A stretch of DNA of 64,000 bases. It comes from Luscinia megarhynchos (lineage: Eukaryota; Chordata; Aves; Passeriformes; Turdidae). This document shows positions 52,001 through 64,000 of the stretch, one piece after another. The notes beneath the pieces were generated by a model that was given only the letters and a program-made list of their open reading frames with translations, did not search any database and had not been told where the DNA came from. Every line of letters begins with the position of its first letter. The first letter of the stretch is position 1. The position numbers were made by a program, and so were the translations under genes. The stretch is from the NCBI GenBank assembly GCA_034336665.1, contig CM067570.1, forward strand, positions 24,137,002-24,201,001, read 5' to 3'.

Positions 52001-54746
52001 GCATATTGATGGTGCCACACACTGGTTTCACTAGCAGAAAGGGAACACCTGAAAATATAGGTGAGGGCCTTCATCTATCTTCACCCTTCAGAACTGGAGA
52101 TGGCACTCCATCACAGAAATGAGGTGTAACAGCTCTTCCTATTAAATCATCACCTTCTCCAACCTTTTCCTCCACAAGAAGCATGTTAAAGTGCATTCAT
52201 ACAGTTCAGGGTATCTCGTCTTGTTCAGTTACACCACAGCAAGCAGTTCCCTGACTCCAGAACATGCAAGAAGGATGGGTAGAAAACGTGGTCCAGTCAC
52301 GAGAAATGAAGCTCTTCTGTCATATGTCATGACATTAATCTCCCCTCTCCTTCTATTCACTAGTAGAAACAGAATTAAAACCAACGAAACCTTTTGGTTC
52401 CTCACTAAAAAACAAACAAGGATTTTTTTAAAAAGCTGGAAAAATTAGGTCAAGGTAGAACAGCTCTTCAACTGGTATGACACACCAGTAAAGCCAACAC
52501 ACAATGAAATCTAATTTTAAAATGAGTAGTCTAACTTCAGTAAAAATGATCAGTGCTTTCTGATTCCAAGTCTAGCATCCAAGAACACTTTCATTAATGC
52601 TTTTCAGGAAGACTTCTAGTAATGTGGCAGGAATCGTGCCCCACTAGACTTCAGATGTAAATCTTTAATGAGAAAAGATTTTTTTCAGACCACAGCCTGA
52701 TAAAAGACAAGTTGGCTGTTTCTAGGATAAAGAAGAGAAGTTATGTTTGGGCCTTTAAAATAAAGTAATAGACGACCATAAGAGAGTCCACCCAGAAAGA
52801 CACAAGATATTTGAATTTTCATAGCACATAGGTGCATTAGGAAACAAGAGACTGAATTATGTTATTTGTGACTCAGCAGCAGAAAAGATTTGGCATAAGT
52901 CAAAACAACAGCTTTTTTTTAACAGGTGACATGCTCACAAGCCATTTTATAGAAACATAAAATCATCCATACATCCATATCTGAGTTAGATATCTAGGCT
53001 CAACAATCAGAGTGCATGTAGCCTCTATAGACATTTGTACAGAATGGATGATCAAGAAGTTAATTGCCAAATTGATCTTGCAGGCTGGGATGGGACAAAA
53101 ATCAGACTTAAAATTAGATCAAGGACAACCCAAACATTTAATAAAATACAAAAGGAAAAAGTAGATTTTTCTTAGGAAAAAACCCCTATGCTTTTTGACA
53201 CTACTATGCAAAATATTTCAGATGCTGCATCCAAAATAACTTCAGGGTACAAATAAAGAAAACAACCAAACAAAAAAATAGCTAACAATGCTATGAATAA
53301 CACATAAATCATTTGGATGTTCATTTCACAGCTCATGCTGTAAAAAATAAGATGAAAGGTATTAATAATACAGTTTAAAACGTGACTTATTCTGTCACTG
53401 GAGATATTTTTGATTCAAAGTCCTTATAAGTATAAATACAACATCACTCCCCTCTCATAATCAAGTCTGGAATGAAGCAGGAACACCTCTCCTTCCCTGC
53501 ATAAGAAAAAAGGTTAAAACTAAACTATTTGTAGTGCACAGCAGACAATCCAAGCAACTTGTATATGAAAAGTCAGAATGTCCAAGTTTCTCTAAATCTT
53601 CTGATTCATCTTAAACAAGTAAGATATTTATTTACAAGAGGAAGAGATAACAGAAAGAAGAAAGGCGGTGTTAAGAAGTCAAGAAAGGTTAGTGTAGTTG
53701 GGACTGGGCAATGCTACACTCATACAAAAGACAGCAGATACCATTTAAATAATAATTTTACAAGTCAAAGACTGGAAGGAAGACCTCAACAGCTTTGTCT
53801 TAAAAAAGCCAAGAGAACACAAACAAACACCAAAAAAACCCCAACCATGAGACTCTCCACCTTTCCTTTTGCAAGTAAAGGAAAGCAAGTAAGTCCGCTT
53901 TCTGTAGGAAAAACATATTCAAAATAGTGGAAGAAAGTTGGGAATGACTTCCACACTCTGCTGTTGTTGCAATGCTAAACACTGCTGGTAGCATGGACCA
54001 AGAATGCATTCCTAGTACTCACTGCTATAATTTTCTAGCTGCAAATGTATTACGAACTTCAGAAAGGCAGAAAAGATAAAATCCTTTTATTTACACCAAT
54101 ATACTTTTTACACACTTGCTCATAAACTGCACTAGTAAAGAGGCACATAGTATTACCAACATATTCCTTTCCTAGACTCCTCAGATACTTAAGTCTCACT
54201 AAAGTCTTTAAGACATAGTTACATTTTAGGGTTGATTTGGGCTGTTTTTTACAAAACTATTTAAACACAAGGTAAATTTTATTGTGAAGTTGAAATAACC
54301 GTTTTCATACAGCTGGATTTGACACTCAATTGAAAATGCTGCTTTGCATTTAACAGAAATCTTGCAACACACTTTGAAGGACAATACATAGCAATAGAAT
54401 AGATAAGGAAGCAATTTCCTGGGCAATTTCCCCTTAAGGAAGTCTTAAAAACAGATCTAATTTACTAAACTTAGAGAAAGCCAAAGGTATGGATCATGTT
54501 GTTTTGCTGACCTTTTATTGTTCAACAGAATTCCAGAATCTTAACCTCACATTCTGATACTGTCTGATTACACAGCAGTATAGCAAAAGCTTGCCATATC
54601 TGTGACCAGTTAAAAGTTAGTGCAATAACCACTCTTGGAAAGCCTGGCCATGAACAAACACAAACATGGCAATTTTAGTCAAGCAACCAGCCAAAACTCA
54701 TTATTTCACGGACAGTAGCTAGAACAATCAGCAGTGAATGACTCAC

Positions 54747-54936
54747 CAATGAGGTGCTAGTATGCTGCATTTGCTCTGTTAGAGCTGCCAGTGGACCTTC
54801 ACGCTTATGAAGGGAACTGCCTGGCTGTGGTGCCATGGCAATACCACTGAGAATGCCTACCAGGAATCCATGCCTGACTGCCAGCACTGTTTCAATGGCA
54901 CTGTCTCTTTCTGTTCAGTGCAACCACTTAAGAGCT
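54747..54936 (-). CDS. Candidate upstream RAPH1 exon giving an in-frame 30-residue N-terminal extension
   Basis: The minus strand shows an acceptor-like TGTTTCATTTCCAG ending at 54937, then 190 bp, then a consensus donor CATTG|GTGAGT at 54746. Inside, an ATG at 54836-54834 lies in GCCATGG, an excellent initiation context. From there 30 codons run without a stop, beginning MAPQPGSS and ending HTSTSL, to the last base before the donor in phase 0. The known RAPH1 exon at 34907 also starts in phase 0, at its ATG, so splicing would fuse the two in frame. An in-frame TGA at 54917-54915 closes the frame upstream, so the ATG would be the natural start. The splice sites, phase and context are seen in the sequence; that it is transcribed is inference. 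It could instead be a 5' UTR exon whose ATG is not used, or chance. Confidence 0.4.
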
Positions 54937-55223
54937 CTGGAAATGAAACAGCTCAACCACAAGCCTGAGTATGCCCAACAACATCATTCATGAAGCAATA
55001 CCTGTAAAAAACAAATGGGATGCATCCTAAGACCTTGTTTGTTGCTAGTCCCAACTTGTCATCTGATGCCACAACCTTCTCTCGGAAGAAAACAAGTAAA
55101 AGAGAAATACATCTGTGGAACCATTCACAGCCTTTGTGATAAGTAGTAAGGTCAATACTAACAGCACCTCTTTCCAGCTCTATTATTCCTAACAGTTAAA
55201 AAACCCTATTTAAAAAAATTCAA

Positions 55224-55451
55224 TCAAGTCACAGACTCCAAGTTGTCAGCCTCTCCCCCCAGTTCCTCCGCATCATCTAAGAACTTATCCCAGCTGAGGA
55301 GAATAGCACAAAGCACAGGACTAACACAGCTCATAAATACTAGCCGATCTCCCACCATATGCATTTTGAGATGGGGAATACCAAGAACAATATCCTGCCC
55401 AGTTCTCAGTGGACAGAATATCTCCTGTGGGACAGTTCTAGCCAGCATCAT
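55224..55451 (-). other. Unidentified 75-codon open frame
   Basis: An uninterrupted minus-strand frame with a protein-like composition. It has a hydrophobic middle (RLVFMSCVSPVLCAILLSW) and an acidic end (KFLDDAEELGGEADNLES) before the stop. It lies 290 bp upstream, in RAPH1 sense, of the candidate exon at 54747-54936. No family, signal or splice support was recognised, and the plus strand is also open. It may be part of an old repeat or chance. Confidence 0.2.
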
Positions 55452-56291
55452 CTAAGAGCATGCATACAAACATAAATCCAAGTGCAGGAAGGAACTGAGC
55501 ACAGGAAAAAAAGTATTTTTTATCTATCCAATTTCAAATCAAGAAGCATTTCAGAAGCAAACATTCCAAGATCAATTCCCAAAAAGAGGACAAGAGAGCA
55601 ACACAGACAATTTTCAAAACTACTCGTTTGCAACTCCACTAAAGAACTGGAAGACTGTATGAAGAGAAAAAGATGAATGTAACAAGAGCAGAAAAAGTGT
55701 GTTTCAAAGATGACAAGGACAGCATTTAATACATAATATAATGCTTCCCCTGTGGCAGACCTAACTTCCTATTTTAAAATAATGCCCTGTTCCTCAAGAC
55801 ACCATAAAAGCTCAGCAATACAAATTGATTTTTTACAAAATGCAAAGTCATGGATATTATTTCAGTGCTTATTTTGATCATCTCTGAAATGCAAGAGATC
55901 AGAGTTAGTTATAAATATATTTTCTAAATACAATCTATAAAATACATTGGCAGTACAGTGGCAAAAAAAATATGAAAACTACATAGTGGTCTATCTGTAT
56001 GCCATTAAATACCAGGCTTCTGCATGCACACCTTAAAGACAGAAAGATCATCAATATTTACTGTTGAAATACAAGCCTCAAACGATACATTCAAACTAGA
56101 TCCACGTAGCTACACAGACGATTCTTGATGCACACAGAACTAGACTGCTGCTACCCTCCCCAGGGAAATGTTACCCATCACATCATGGATGCAAGCAGAA
56201 CTTCAGAAATTATGGCAGAAATATTACGTAAACTAAGAGTGTCTTTTACTGGACCTTCAATTACCTCACAGAGTTGCTCTTCAGTTTAAGA

Positions 56292-56310
56292 GACGACTAT
56301 TATAGTCGTC
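56292..56310. repeat. 19-bp perfect palindrome
   Basis: Arms GACGACTAT and ATAGTCGTC around a single T. It has two CpGs in an otherwise CpG-poor stretch. Function unknown. Confidence 0.9.
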
Positions 56311-57350
56311 ATAGTATACAACACAGTATTACATCTCTCCACAATGGGTCATGTTGGGCAAAATTTTATGTTTTCTTTTCAAAAAGTTAACTAAGAATAT
56401 AATATCTTAAATAGTTAACCATCTACATATTCCAAATTCAACTAAAAAACCAAAACATCGTCATATTCTACTTACCACCATTTCAAACGATGGCTATTAC
56501 TATACTCCAGAAAGTTTGATACTTCACTATGAGTGACTTGGAATAAACAGACATAATAAAAGGCAATGATTTATGATGCACACTATCCAAATATTAAATA
56601 TTTAGTCATACTGCAAAAATAAGAAAAACCCTACTTTTCAATATATGGTAGTTCAATATTCCTGACAGTAATACTGCCTGAATCATGCTAAAATACCAAC
56701 AGTTCATTGCAGTCCAGCAGAAGTCATTTTAGGAATGAAGCAGCAGCTGCTGAATCTATCAGCAGGCTATGCCTTCTCAACTCTTATGAGTACTTCATAA
56801 TACAGTGAAGGCATGCGCAGTTGTAAACTCAAATACTTAAATCCACACTGGAAGGCAAAAAGAATGCAGACAACATAAGGCCATCTGCAATTCTTACACT
56901 TTCATAAGAGAACAGCTGATCTTTTATCTTGCTTTTCAACTCACTCTAAAATAGAAAAAAAAATTTAGGCAGCTTTAACTAGAATAATGTACTACACAAG
57001 ACACACCAATATCTTGTAGCATTTTGTCATGTTTCATCAGATCACGTGAATAGAGACGCTGTTCTCAAATGCTCACAGCCTGTCAAGTTGTATTAAAGAG
57101 CATGCCAGATGAACCTTACCTCAGAAAGTTAATAATGAGCACCAAAAAAAAAAAGTGATGTACATTCTAAACAAAAGGAAGACAGATCTACAGAATTAGA
57201 AAAATAATGCAGGTGGAATTCAAGCTCAGAAGGGCTTACATTAATCTGTACAAAATAAAGAAACTAGATAAAGTGTTAGGAAGACATTGCTTTAAAGCAC
57301 ATTGTCCTGTTTTGCAAATACAGTCCTATTTTATTACTGGTTAATGCATC

Positions 57351-57370
57351 TTTTACACTAAAGTGTAAAA
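57351..57370. repeat. 20-bp palindrome with 9-bp arms
   Basis: Arms TTTTACACT and AGTGTAAAA are separated by AA. The ACACT/AGTGT core resembles half of a T-box palindrome (TCACACCT-like), but only loosely. No function can be assigned. Confidence 0.85.
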
Positions 57371-58063
57371 AGACATGAAGTTGGCCCATGGTCACATTAT
57401 ACAGGAAAAAATTTGCATTGCCATCTTCAAAATTAGAAAGTATACACTTCACAAGAATTACATTATTCATCAGAAATACTAAATAATGAGGAATAATTTA
57501 AAAAGTGAAAGATAATACCATAACTTGCCTCATGTAGTGCATTCAGATCAGTCTTTAGGCCATAAAGTAAGCAACAACAGGTTCAATTTAAATTCTTCCC
57601 ATGACAAGGACAGCAAGACAGCACATACATTAAATCAAAGTAATTTGCATCAAGTGAATGTTTTTTCCCACTATGGGTATTTTAAATCTAAAGGCCACAC
57701 AAAGCCAACATACATTTAAATTATCTAGAAAAATAATAAGTACATAAAATCACTCCCTAAGCTTTCAGGCCTCACAATCTACCCAAGCTACTTCCTACAT
57801 GATACCTGTAAATATATTAACTATCTGATCCTTCAGGAGATTGAAGATCAACATCTCTTTGCAAAAAGCGAGTGGCCTAAATCATCACAGCTCAAAATGA
57901 AACACCACTGACGTTGAAAGTGCATAGTCTGAAAATACTTTGTTTATTCTGTGCTGGACTTTCAACTTCAGAATACACGCCAGTCATTCCAGAAATATTC
58001 CATTCCGGTTGATAAAAGATAATTTAAGACTCATTATACAGCAGTAATAACTAATCCCAAGGC

Positions 58064-58076
58064 TTTTTTTTTTTTT
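58064..58076 (+). repeat. (T)13 tract
   Basis: Uninterrupted run of 13 T, so an A tract in the RAPH1 sense direction. No SINE or processed pseudogene was recognised at its border. Confidence 0.9.
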
Positions 58077-59434
58077 AATTAACTTGTTTGTTTTGAGAAT
58101 TTTTGCAGGCACTGGAGCTGCACAGATATAAACAGTATTAAAAAGTTTCATTCCAGCTAATTACAAGGTGCTTTTGGGGTTTTGCTTTCTCTTATTTTTA
58201 ACTAAAACATCTGATTTTCACTCACTGATAGGAAGCACAGAAGGTTAAGCTGAATGCTGCACTATCAACTGGAGAGCAATTAACAGAGCATTCTTCATAA
58301 AGACACTGTATGTTTCACTTTAACAGCTGTGATGTGGATATGTCGTTCCTCTTGAAAATTTCACTCATTTCCCTATTCCCATCTTCTGCTCTGCAAGCTG
58401 CCAGAAAGGAAAAAACACTCCCACTATTCTATGGGACCCTTCTCCTTCTATGCAATCACTGAAAATGAGACTCCTCTCTTTTGCTGCGCTTCTTAGCAAG
58501 TATCTCAGAGGTCTCTAATCCAGAACAACTGAACATTTCTTCATTAAAATAATGATTTCCTTTTACCCTAGGTAGGAATTTATTTGTGGCACTCACATCA
58601 ATCTGACGAACGGCCTTTCAGCTCCACAGAACTGATCATATCACTAAGTTACTTATTAATAGACACAACAGAGTAGAGGTGAAAGAAAGTGATCTTCTCT
58701 CTACCCAGGTTCAGTAGAACTGTTTTCCTGACCTGTGACACACTCAGAGACAGATTAAGTTTCAGCCAGTATTGCTCTGCAAGGTTACTAGTGGTTGAAA
58801 ACTACTGACTTCCTTCCTCCACCCCTAAATAAAATGCCCCCATTTAATAGAAAGAAGAACTACTTATTAGAAGACACAACTACAGTTGACTCAACTCCAG
58901 AATATCAGAAACATGCACTGATACACACAACTTGCAGAATGCTTTTCCAGGAAGAGCATGCAACCACCCATGTTTCTGTCAAAGCACTCAGACCTACATG
59001 TTCAAGTAAAAGGTCATGCTCTTGAGTCATGCATTAAAGATCTAAGTGACAACTTCCTTCAAGAACAGAGATTTGTATGGCATTTTTATTTAAAGGCTTA
59101 GAACAATCTAATGAGATTTTTCATGATGGGGAGTATTTTTAAAATGCACTATAAACCACATTTGTGCTAAGTGTTTAGTCATCTGTAAAAAAGAATGATT
59201 ACTGACACCTTGGAAGTCCAAACTTGCATAGGTGTATTAAAACAAATTTTAACAATGATTAACTCAATTTATGTGGTGAAACAAGTTCACAGTGATCGTT
59301 CTAACAAGGAGCAGAGCAAGAAGCAAAATTAGTAAGGTAAGGACAAGTAGGTGCTTAGCATGTTTGGGGATTTTGTGCATGTTTTTCTTATATCTAATCT
59401 CCAGTGACCTTCACATATACAAAATCAACTCAAG

Positions 59435-59527
59435 CATGGTTTAGCAGTGGACTTGGCAGTACTAAGTTATTGGTTGGACACGATCTTAAAGATCTTTTCC
59501 AACCTAAGTGATTCTATGATTCTATAA
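59435..59527 (+). mobile_element. CR1 LINE 3'-terminal fragment
   Basis: A short CR1 end: GGTTGGACACGATCTTAAAG, ATCTTTTCCAACCTAAGTGA and the terminal octamer repeat GATTCTATGATTCTAT. The 5' boundary is uncertain because the copy is truncated to under 100 bp. Confidence 0.88.
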
Positions 59528-61281
59528 ATAAAGACAGCTTGGAATGCTTGGCTTCTGGCATAGAATCAAAAATCCTATGCAAGATGCCTCATCACTATAC
59601 AGGCATGAACCAGGCAAGTCAGGATGAAATCAAGAACAACCATACATGAGTGAGAAACTGCTGAGGAACAGCCAACAGTGCAATACCAAAGACTGAGGCT
59701 TTAAGTCCAGACAGAATAAGTACTGTACCTCCCACAGAACAACTGTGAGAAATCTCCCTGGGCAGTGAACACTGCCATTGCTGCTGCAGGAATCTAGAGT
59801 AGATACTGCATTTATTTTACATGTCTTGTTCTTTTAGAGTTAACACAATCTAAGACCTTTGGATCTTATCTTCATGTACTCTCTGGCAACAATATGAGAA
59901 AACCTGAGGGAACACTGTCATAGCCATAATGAAATGGCTTCACATTCGTTAGAGTACTTCTCCCCTTACCTAATTCAATACTTCTTGTTCTAAATTGCAA
60001 AAGAGTAACAAGCAAAGAGCTCAGACAAAAGTAGAAAAAAATCCCATGGTATTAAAATTAAGGCAATTAGTATGCAAGCAGAGTATTTCTGCAAAGCTAA
60101 TAAGCTTCCCATGCCAATTTCACCTCTGGAAGATCATCATTAGGCTGCAAAAAATCAGCCTTGTTCCTAAGATGTTTGGAAGCTGAAAACTTACTCTTTT
60201 CAATGCTGAGCTAGAACTCATCCAGTTTGGTAAAGCAGCTTGTTTAAATAAGTACAGATAACATAAATCATCTAGATATGAAATTATTTACAAAACCACG
60301 GGGTAAAGTATTTCCTACAACGAATTCTGAAAGCCTGGACAGATGTCTTTTCCTACTGGAAAGATACAAAGAGCAACCTGGAAAGCAGTTTGTCCTTATT
60401 GTTTAAAATGCCTTTACATCCCAGAAGTAAAAGAACCTTGAATTCTGCAAAACAATATATAATCATGGTCCAGGAAGATGGATAGAAGGATGCAGCTTCT
60501 CTTCTTTCAGCAGCTCTCAACACATTATCTCTTCAATTTTATCATTTTGGCACACTGTGGATTATGCTGTTAACTGGATCACAGAATTTACATGGATTTA
60601 ATATTGCCTGTCTCTGGTTTTTTAGTGAGTATTTTTTAATGCACAATACTTTAGTGATCTCTAAAGCTACCTAAGGATAATTATGTCAAAAAAGTGTAAG
60701 AGGGGAAAAGTTCTCTAGGCTCCACTGCTTCTCTTCTGCTCTTACTAATACCATCTCTTTAAGGAACCTACAAGGAATTAAAAAAAAGCCCACTGAGTGA
60801 AACATACAGTTCTTGAGATTGGGTCAGCACTGTCAGAGATGCAAACAGGGACTATTCCAGCCTTAGCAAATGCACCTGTACAGAGATTAATGACTGGAAC
60901 AAGTATATAAACAACACATTGGGAACTTCACTTCTTTCAAAGAATTTGCACATTTGTTTTGCTGCTGCTATCTCCTACAGCAACTCCAAGCCTGTAGTGA
61001 CATCACATCTTTTCCATACTGGTGTACCACAAGGATCAATTCAGCAACTTCACAGTTAAACGTAAGAGTTCCTCTCCAAATCTACAGGATCTTGGACAGA
61101 AAGAAAAATCTGACAAACACAGTTTCAATATACTTTCCCAGTGGTTAAACCAATCAAATCAGAATTTTAGACAGAATATTTTACCATAATAATAAATGGA
61201 ACTATTTAAACGAAATTCACAGACAACAAAAAAGCACTTTTTTCATCACTAATTGAAAAAATACAGTTGGGCAAAACTGTC

Positions 61282-61304
61282 TTAGTATGTCTAAGACATA
61301 CTAA
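61282..61304. repeat. 23-bp perfect palindrome with 11-bp arms
   Basis: Arms TTAGTATGTCT and AGACATACTAA around a single A. It is the longest perfect palindrome noticed in the window. Function unknown. Confidence 0.92.
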
Positions 61305-64000
61305 AGCAAGAAGAATAAAATTCTACATACACAAAAAAGTTACAATATGAATTCTATGTTGTAAAGCTAGCATTTTTAACATTATTCAGTAACTTACCAA
61401 CATTTACTGTTGCACTTAGCAGGCAACTTAATTACATATATTGAAAGGATTTAACTGTAAAGGTGGTATCAGACTAAGAATTTAACCATTTGAGATGGGA
61501 CTACTTTATCATCAATGCTTGAAATATACTCATTATTTGCACTTCTAACACTATTCAATGATACAACCTTTAAAATACAATATAACAAGCAGCCTTTAAA
61601 ACACCCTTTCATAGATAATGCAAATTTGCCAATTACAATTTAAGTAAGGTTCACAGTTAAGTCTTTTGGACATTTCTGAAAACATTTCTGCTTTTGCCAT
61701 GACCAACTGGATTTCAGAAAATGAACTATAAATTTGCACAGAGTAATCCCTGACAAGTTTACGGTACTTCCTCGAAGAACCAGCAGAATTTTTCACAAGT
61801 CACTGATACGCAACTGTTCAACAGCAGAAGCAGGTACTACTAGCTCAGCAACAGTTTAAGTTTGGGGGAGCAATTTTACCCGGTGTCTATAACCAAGTTC
61901 AAACACTAAGACCATGATGACATAAACTACCTTTTCTGTGCTACAGTTGGCTGCTCCTAAGGCAGAAAAGTGCGAACATGACAGAATTTGCATCAAGATG
62001 AAATCCACCCATGTATCACACGACGAGCTCTACTTGGAGCTTTTCTTTGGGGAGCAAACTGTTCCTTCCTACTGGAAGAGCCAAGGAGGCAACAATTAAA
62101 GTAACTACAAGAAGTAGCTTACTGCACATGTTGACTGTAAGCACAGCACAGTTCCATCTTCTTTTAATTTACTTTAACCAGGACAAAAAGACACCAGGCA
62201 TACCACAGGTCCTTACCAACTCAGCAAACTGCTATGTCTCTGGGAAAAGGGAAGGACAATGAGACAATCCCAGCAGGCAGGAGCAAAGAATCCTATGCCA
62301 GCAGAAGCCAGTGAACTTCAGCTCTCACTATCATATGAGCAGAAGCTCCTGCCAGGTCCCCTACAACTGCTCCCAAAGCTTTCTGAAGCTTTTCTTGAAA
62401 ATTCCATAATAAAACTATCGTTTAACATAACAGAAAAGGCCGAGTGTGATTATTTTGCAACTTTTGGCTTCATTTATAACACAAGTGATTTGGATTCTTC
62501 TTCTATTAAGAAGGTGATGTAAATGACTTAATGGCTGAGATCTTCAGTACTATCCTTCCTAGTATTCCTAGTAACTGGCTTAGTCACTGAGATTTAAGTC
62601 TGTCCCAGTTTGATAGGTTTTTACTTCCCCCTTCACTGTCTGAAAAACATTTGAAGAAGGAAGGCCAGTATGATCAGTAAAGATGAGACTAACACAGGAT
62701 AAAGATCTACAGTTTAAAGCACAAAGAATTAACTATTTCTAGCTAGAAAAGCCAGTTGATTCTATCGAAAACAATGCTGAAGGAATAGACAAAGAATCAA
62801 ATTCAAATAAAGAAGTGATTGCTAAAGAAGAGTAGTAGTGGTTTGGGGGAAACAAGGCAATTCCCTTATATTTTGATAGGCTTAACACAGACATCCTTTT
62901 GATTAACAAAACCTCTTAAAATCAGCCCCAGTAAACCATTACCTACAAAGGGTATTGCAGCAGTTCCACACAATACTTTAAACCAACAGGTGTTCTCTGT
63001 ACCCAGGCTTACTTTAGTAAGAAAAGAACAGGTTTCAACACACAAAACAGTTGAAAATAGTTTATGTCAATACACTACTCCACTGTAAAAAAACTACTTA
63101 AAATTCAAACCTGAAGGCAGTAGTCTCAAGATACTGTGCAAGAAAGGCAGAGTGAAGATTATATAAAATTTGTCCGTGTTCTCTTTCACATTATTTTTTA
63201 TACTCTTTCAAGAAATTAACAGACAGTACACTGTATTGCTTTCCTTAGCTGTGGTTTATTTCTTACTAATACTTCTCTCACTGTCACCACATGCTGAGTC
63301 AGAGAAGCAGTGGTAGAAGGATGTTTCATTGCATATCATTTGGGCACAAAAATGAGGCCATTTTAAGAAAAGATCTATCTGAAAATGAAAACTGTACAAG
63401 GACAATAAATAAATAAATTCCTTAGTGCCACTTACCTTTCTGTTGTATGAAAGCAAAAAGCTCCTGCAACATGGATTTCTGTACGGCAATTTGAGTATCA
63501 CCCAGTGATATGAAAAATCACATACCAACTTAGGTGCAGAAAAACAGCTGTGTGTTCCACTATCCACCACACCCACCCAAGAATGAAATCAGTGTATTAA
63601 ATAAATATAGATATGTCTAGATCTTTATAGAATTTATGTGGTAAGTATTTCCTAGATTACAACCTATACTTTTGTTCCTCAAGATAATTTATCAAGTAAT
63701 TTTCTCATTCCTCTATTTTAATAGGAAACTTCTCAACAGAGAAAAGCTGACTAAAGACAATAAAATTGGAAGATTTGTTGTTGTAGACATATTGTTTCAA
63801 TAAACATCTAGAATTAATCAATTAATTCTTCTGTTCTAAGATGTTTAACAAGCTAAGGTATCCATGTCTGGAGGGCACTAGACAAAAAGAGGCAATTCGT
63901 TCAAAATGGAGTGGGTGTGATTCTACAGTCTCACAAAACATTCATCCACCACATGAATGGTAATGTAAAGATATTAGCCATATGAAATAGTTTACATTTG

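Larger units (their letters stand above)
34908..64000 (-). other. RAPH1: RAPH1 5' intron (partial), more than 29 kb
   Basis: Everything right of the start-codon exon appears to be 5' intron, and possibly upstream flank near the end. The acceptor at 34908 has a T/C tract ending in CAG. Contents listed separately: a candidate exon at 54.7-54.9 kb, CR1 fragments at 48.3 and 59.4 kb, a G-run tract at 49.0 kb, short perfect palindromes at 56.3, 57.4 and 61.3 kb, and two unidentified open stretches at 36.5 and 55.2 kb. No CpG-island-like promoter was seen, so the first exon is probably beyond base 64000. The rest is AT-rich sequence in which I recognise nothing. Confidence 0.7.

Noticed and set aside
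1..64000. tRNA, rRNA, CRISPR, bacterial operons, phage or intact endogenous retrovirus
   Set aside because: No cloverleaf with A/B boxes, no spaced identical repeats, no ribosome-binding-site-led gene runs and no retroviral LTR pair or gag/pol frame were recognised on either strand. The window is vertebrate intronic DNA.

Overview
The window looks like vertebrate nuclear DNA from a bird. It is AT-rich, has no compact gene arrangement, and contains six short exons bounded by GT/AG splice sites and separated by introns of 0.8 to more than 29 kb. At least five fragments of CR1-type LINE 3' ends are present; CR1 is the dominant LINE of birds and other sauropsids. The species cannot be read from the sequence.

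One gene is recognisable: RAPH1 (lamellipodin), on the minus strand. Its six consecutive coding exons run from high to low coordinates: 34907-34788, 31351-31246, 30426-29909, 5708-5631, 4447-4288 and 2540-2419. They splice in phase into 1104 nt, or 368 codons. These cover the acidic N-terminus with the first talin-binding-type helix, a second such helix, a Ser/Thr-rich linker, a charged coiled coil, and the Ras-association (RA) domain. The PH domain and the proline-rich Ena/VASP-binding tail are not seen and should lie beyond base 1. The promoter and first exon are not evident and probably lie beyond base 64000.

Layout: 1-2418 is part of the intron after the last RA exon. 2419-5708 holds three closely spaced exons (coiled coil and RA). 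5709-29908 is a 24.2 kb intron with CR1 fragments, a GC-rich pocket, a 21-bp tandem duplication and an AT-rich palindrome cluster that may be regulatory. 29909-34907 holds the three N-terminal exons; the intron at 31352-34787 carries two diverged copies of a ~223-bp unit. 34908-64000 is the 5' intron, with two CR1 fragments, a G-run tract, several short perfect palindromes and two unidentified open stretches on the minus strand.

The most interesting observation is a well-formed candidate exon at 54936-54747 on the minus strand. It has an AG acceptor, a GTGAGT donor and an ATG in a GCCATGG context. It would splice in frame onto the known RAPH1 start codon and add 30 residues to the N-terminus. 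No second gene, RNA gene, CRISPR array or intact mobile element was found.
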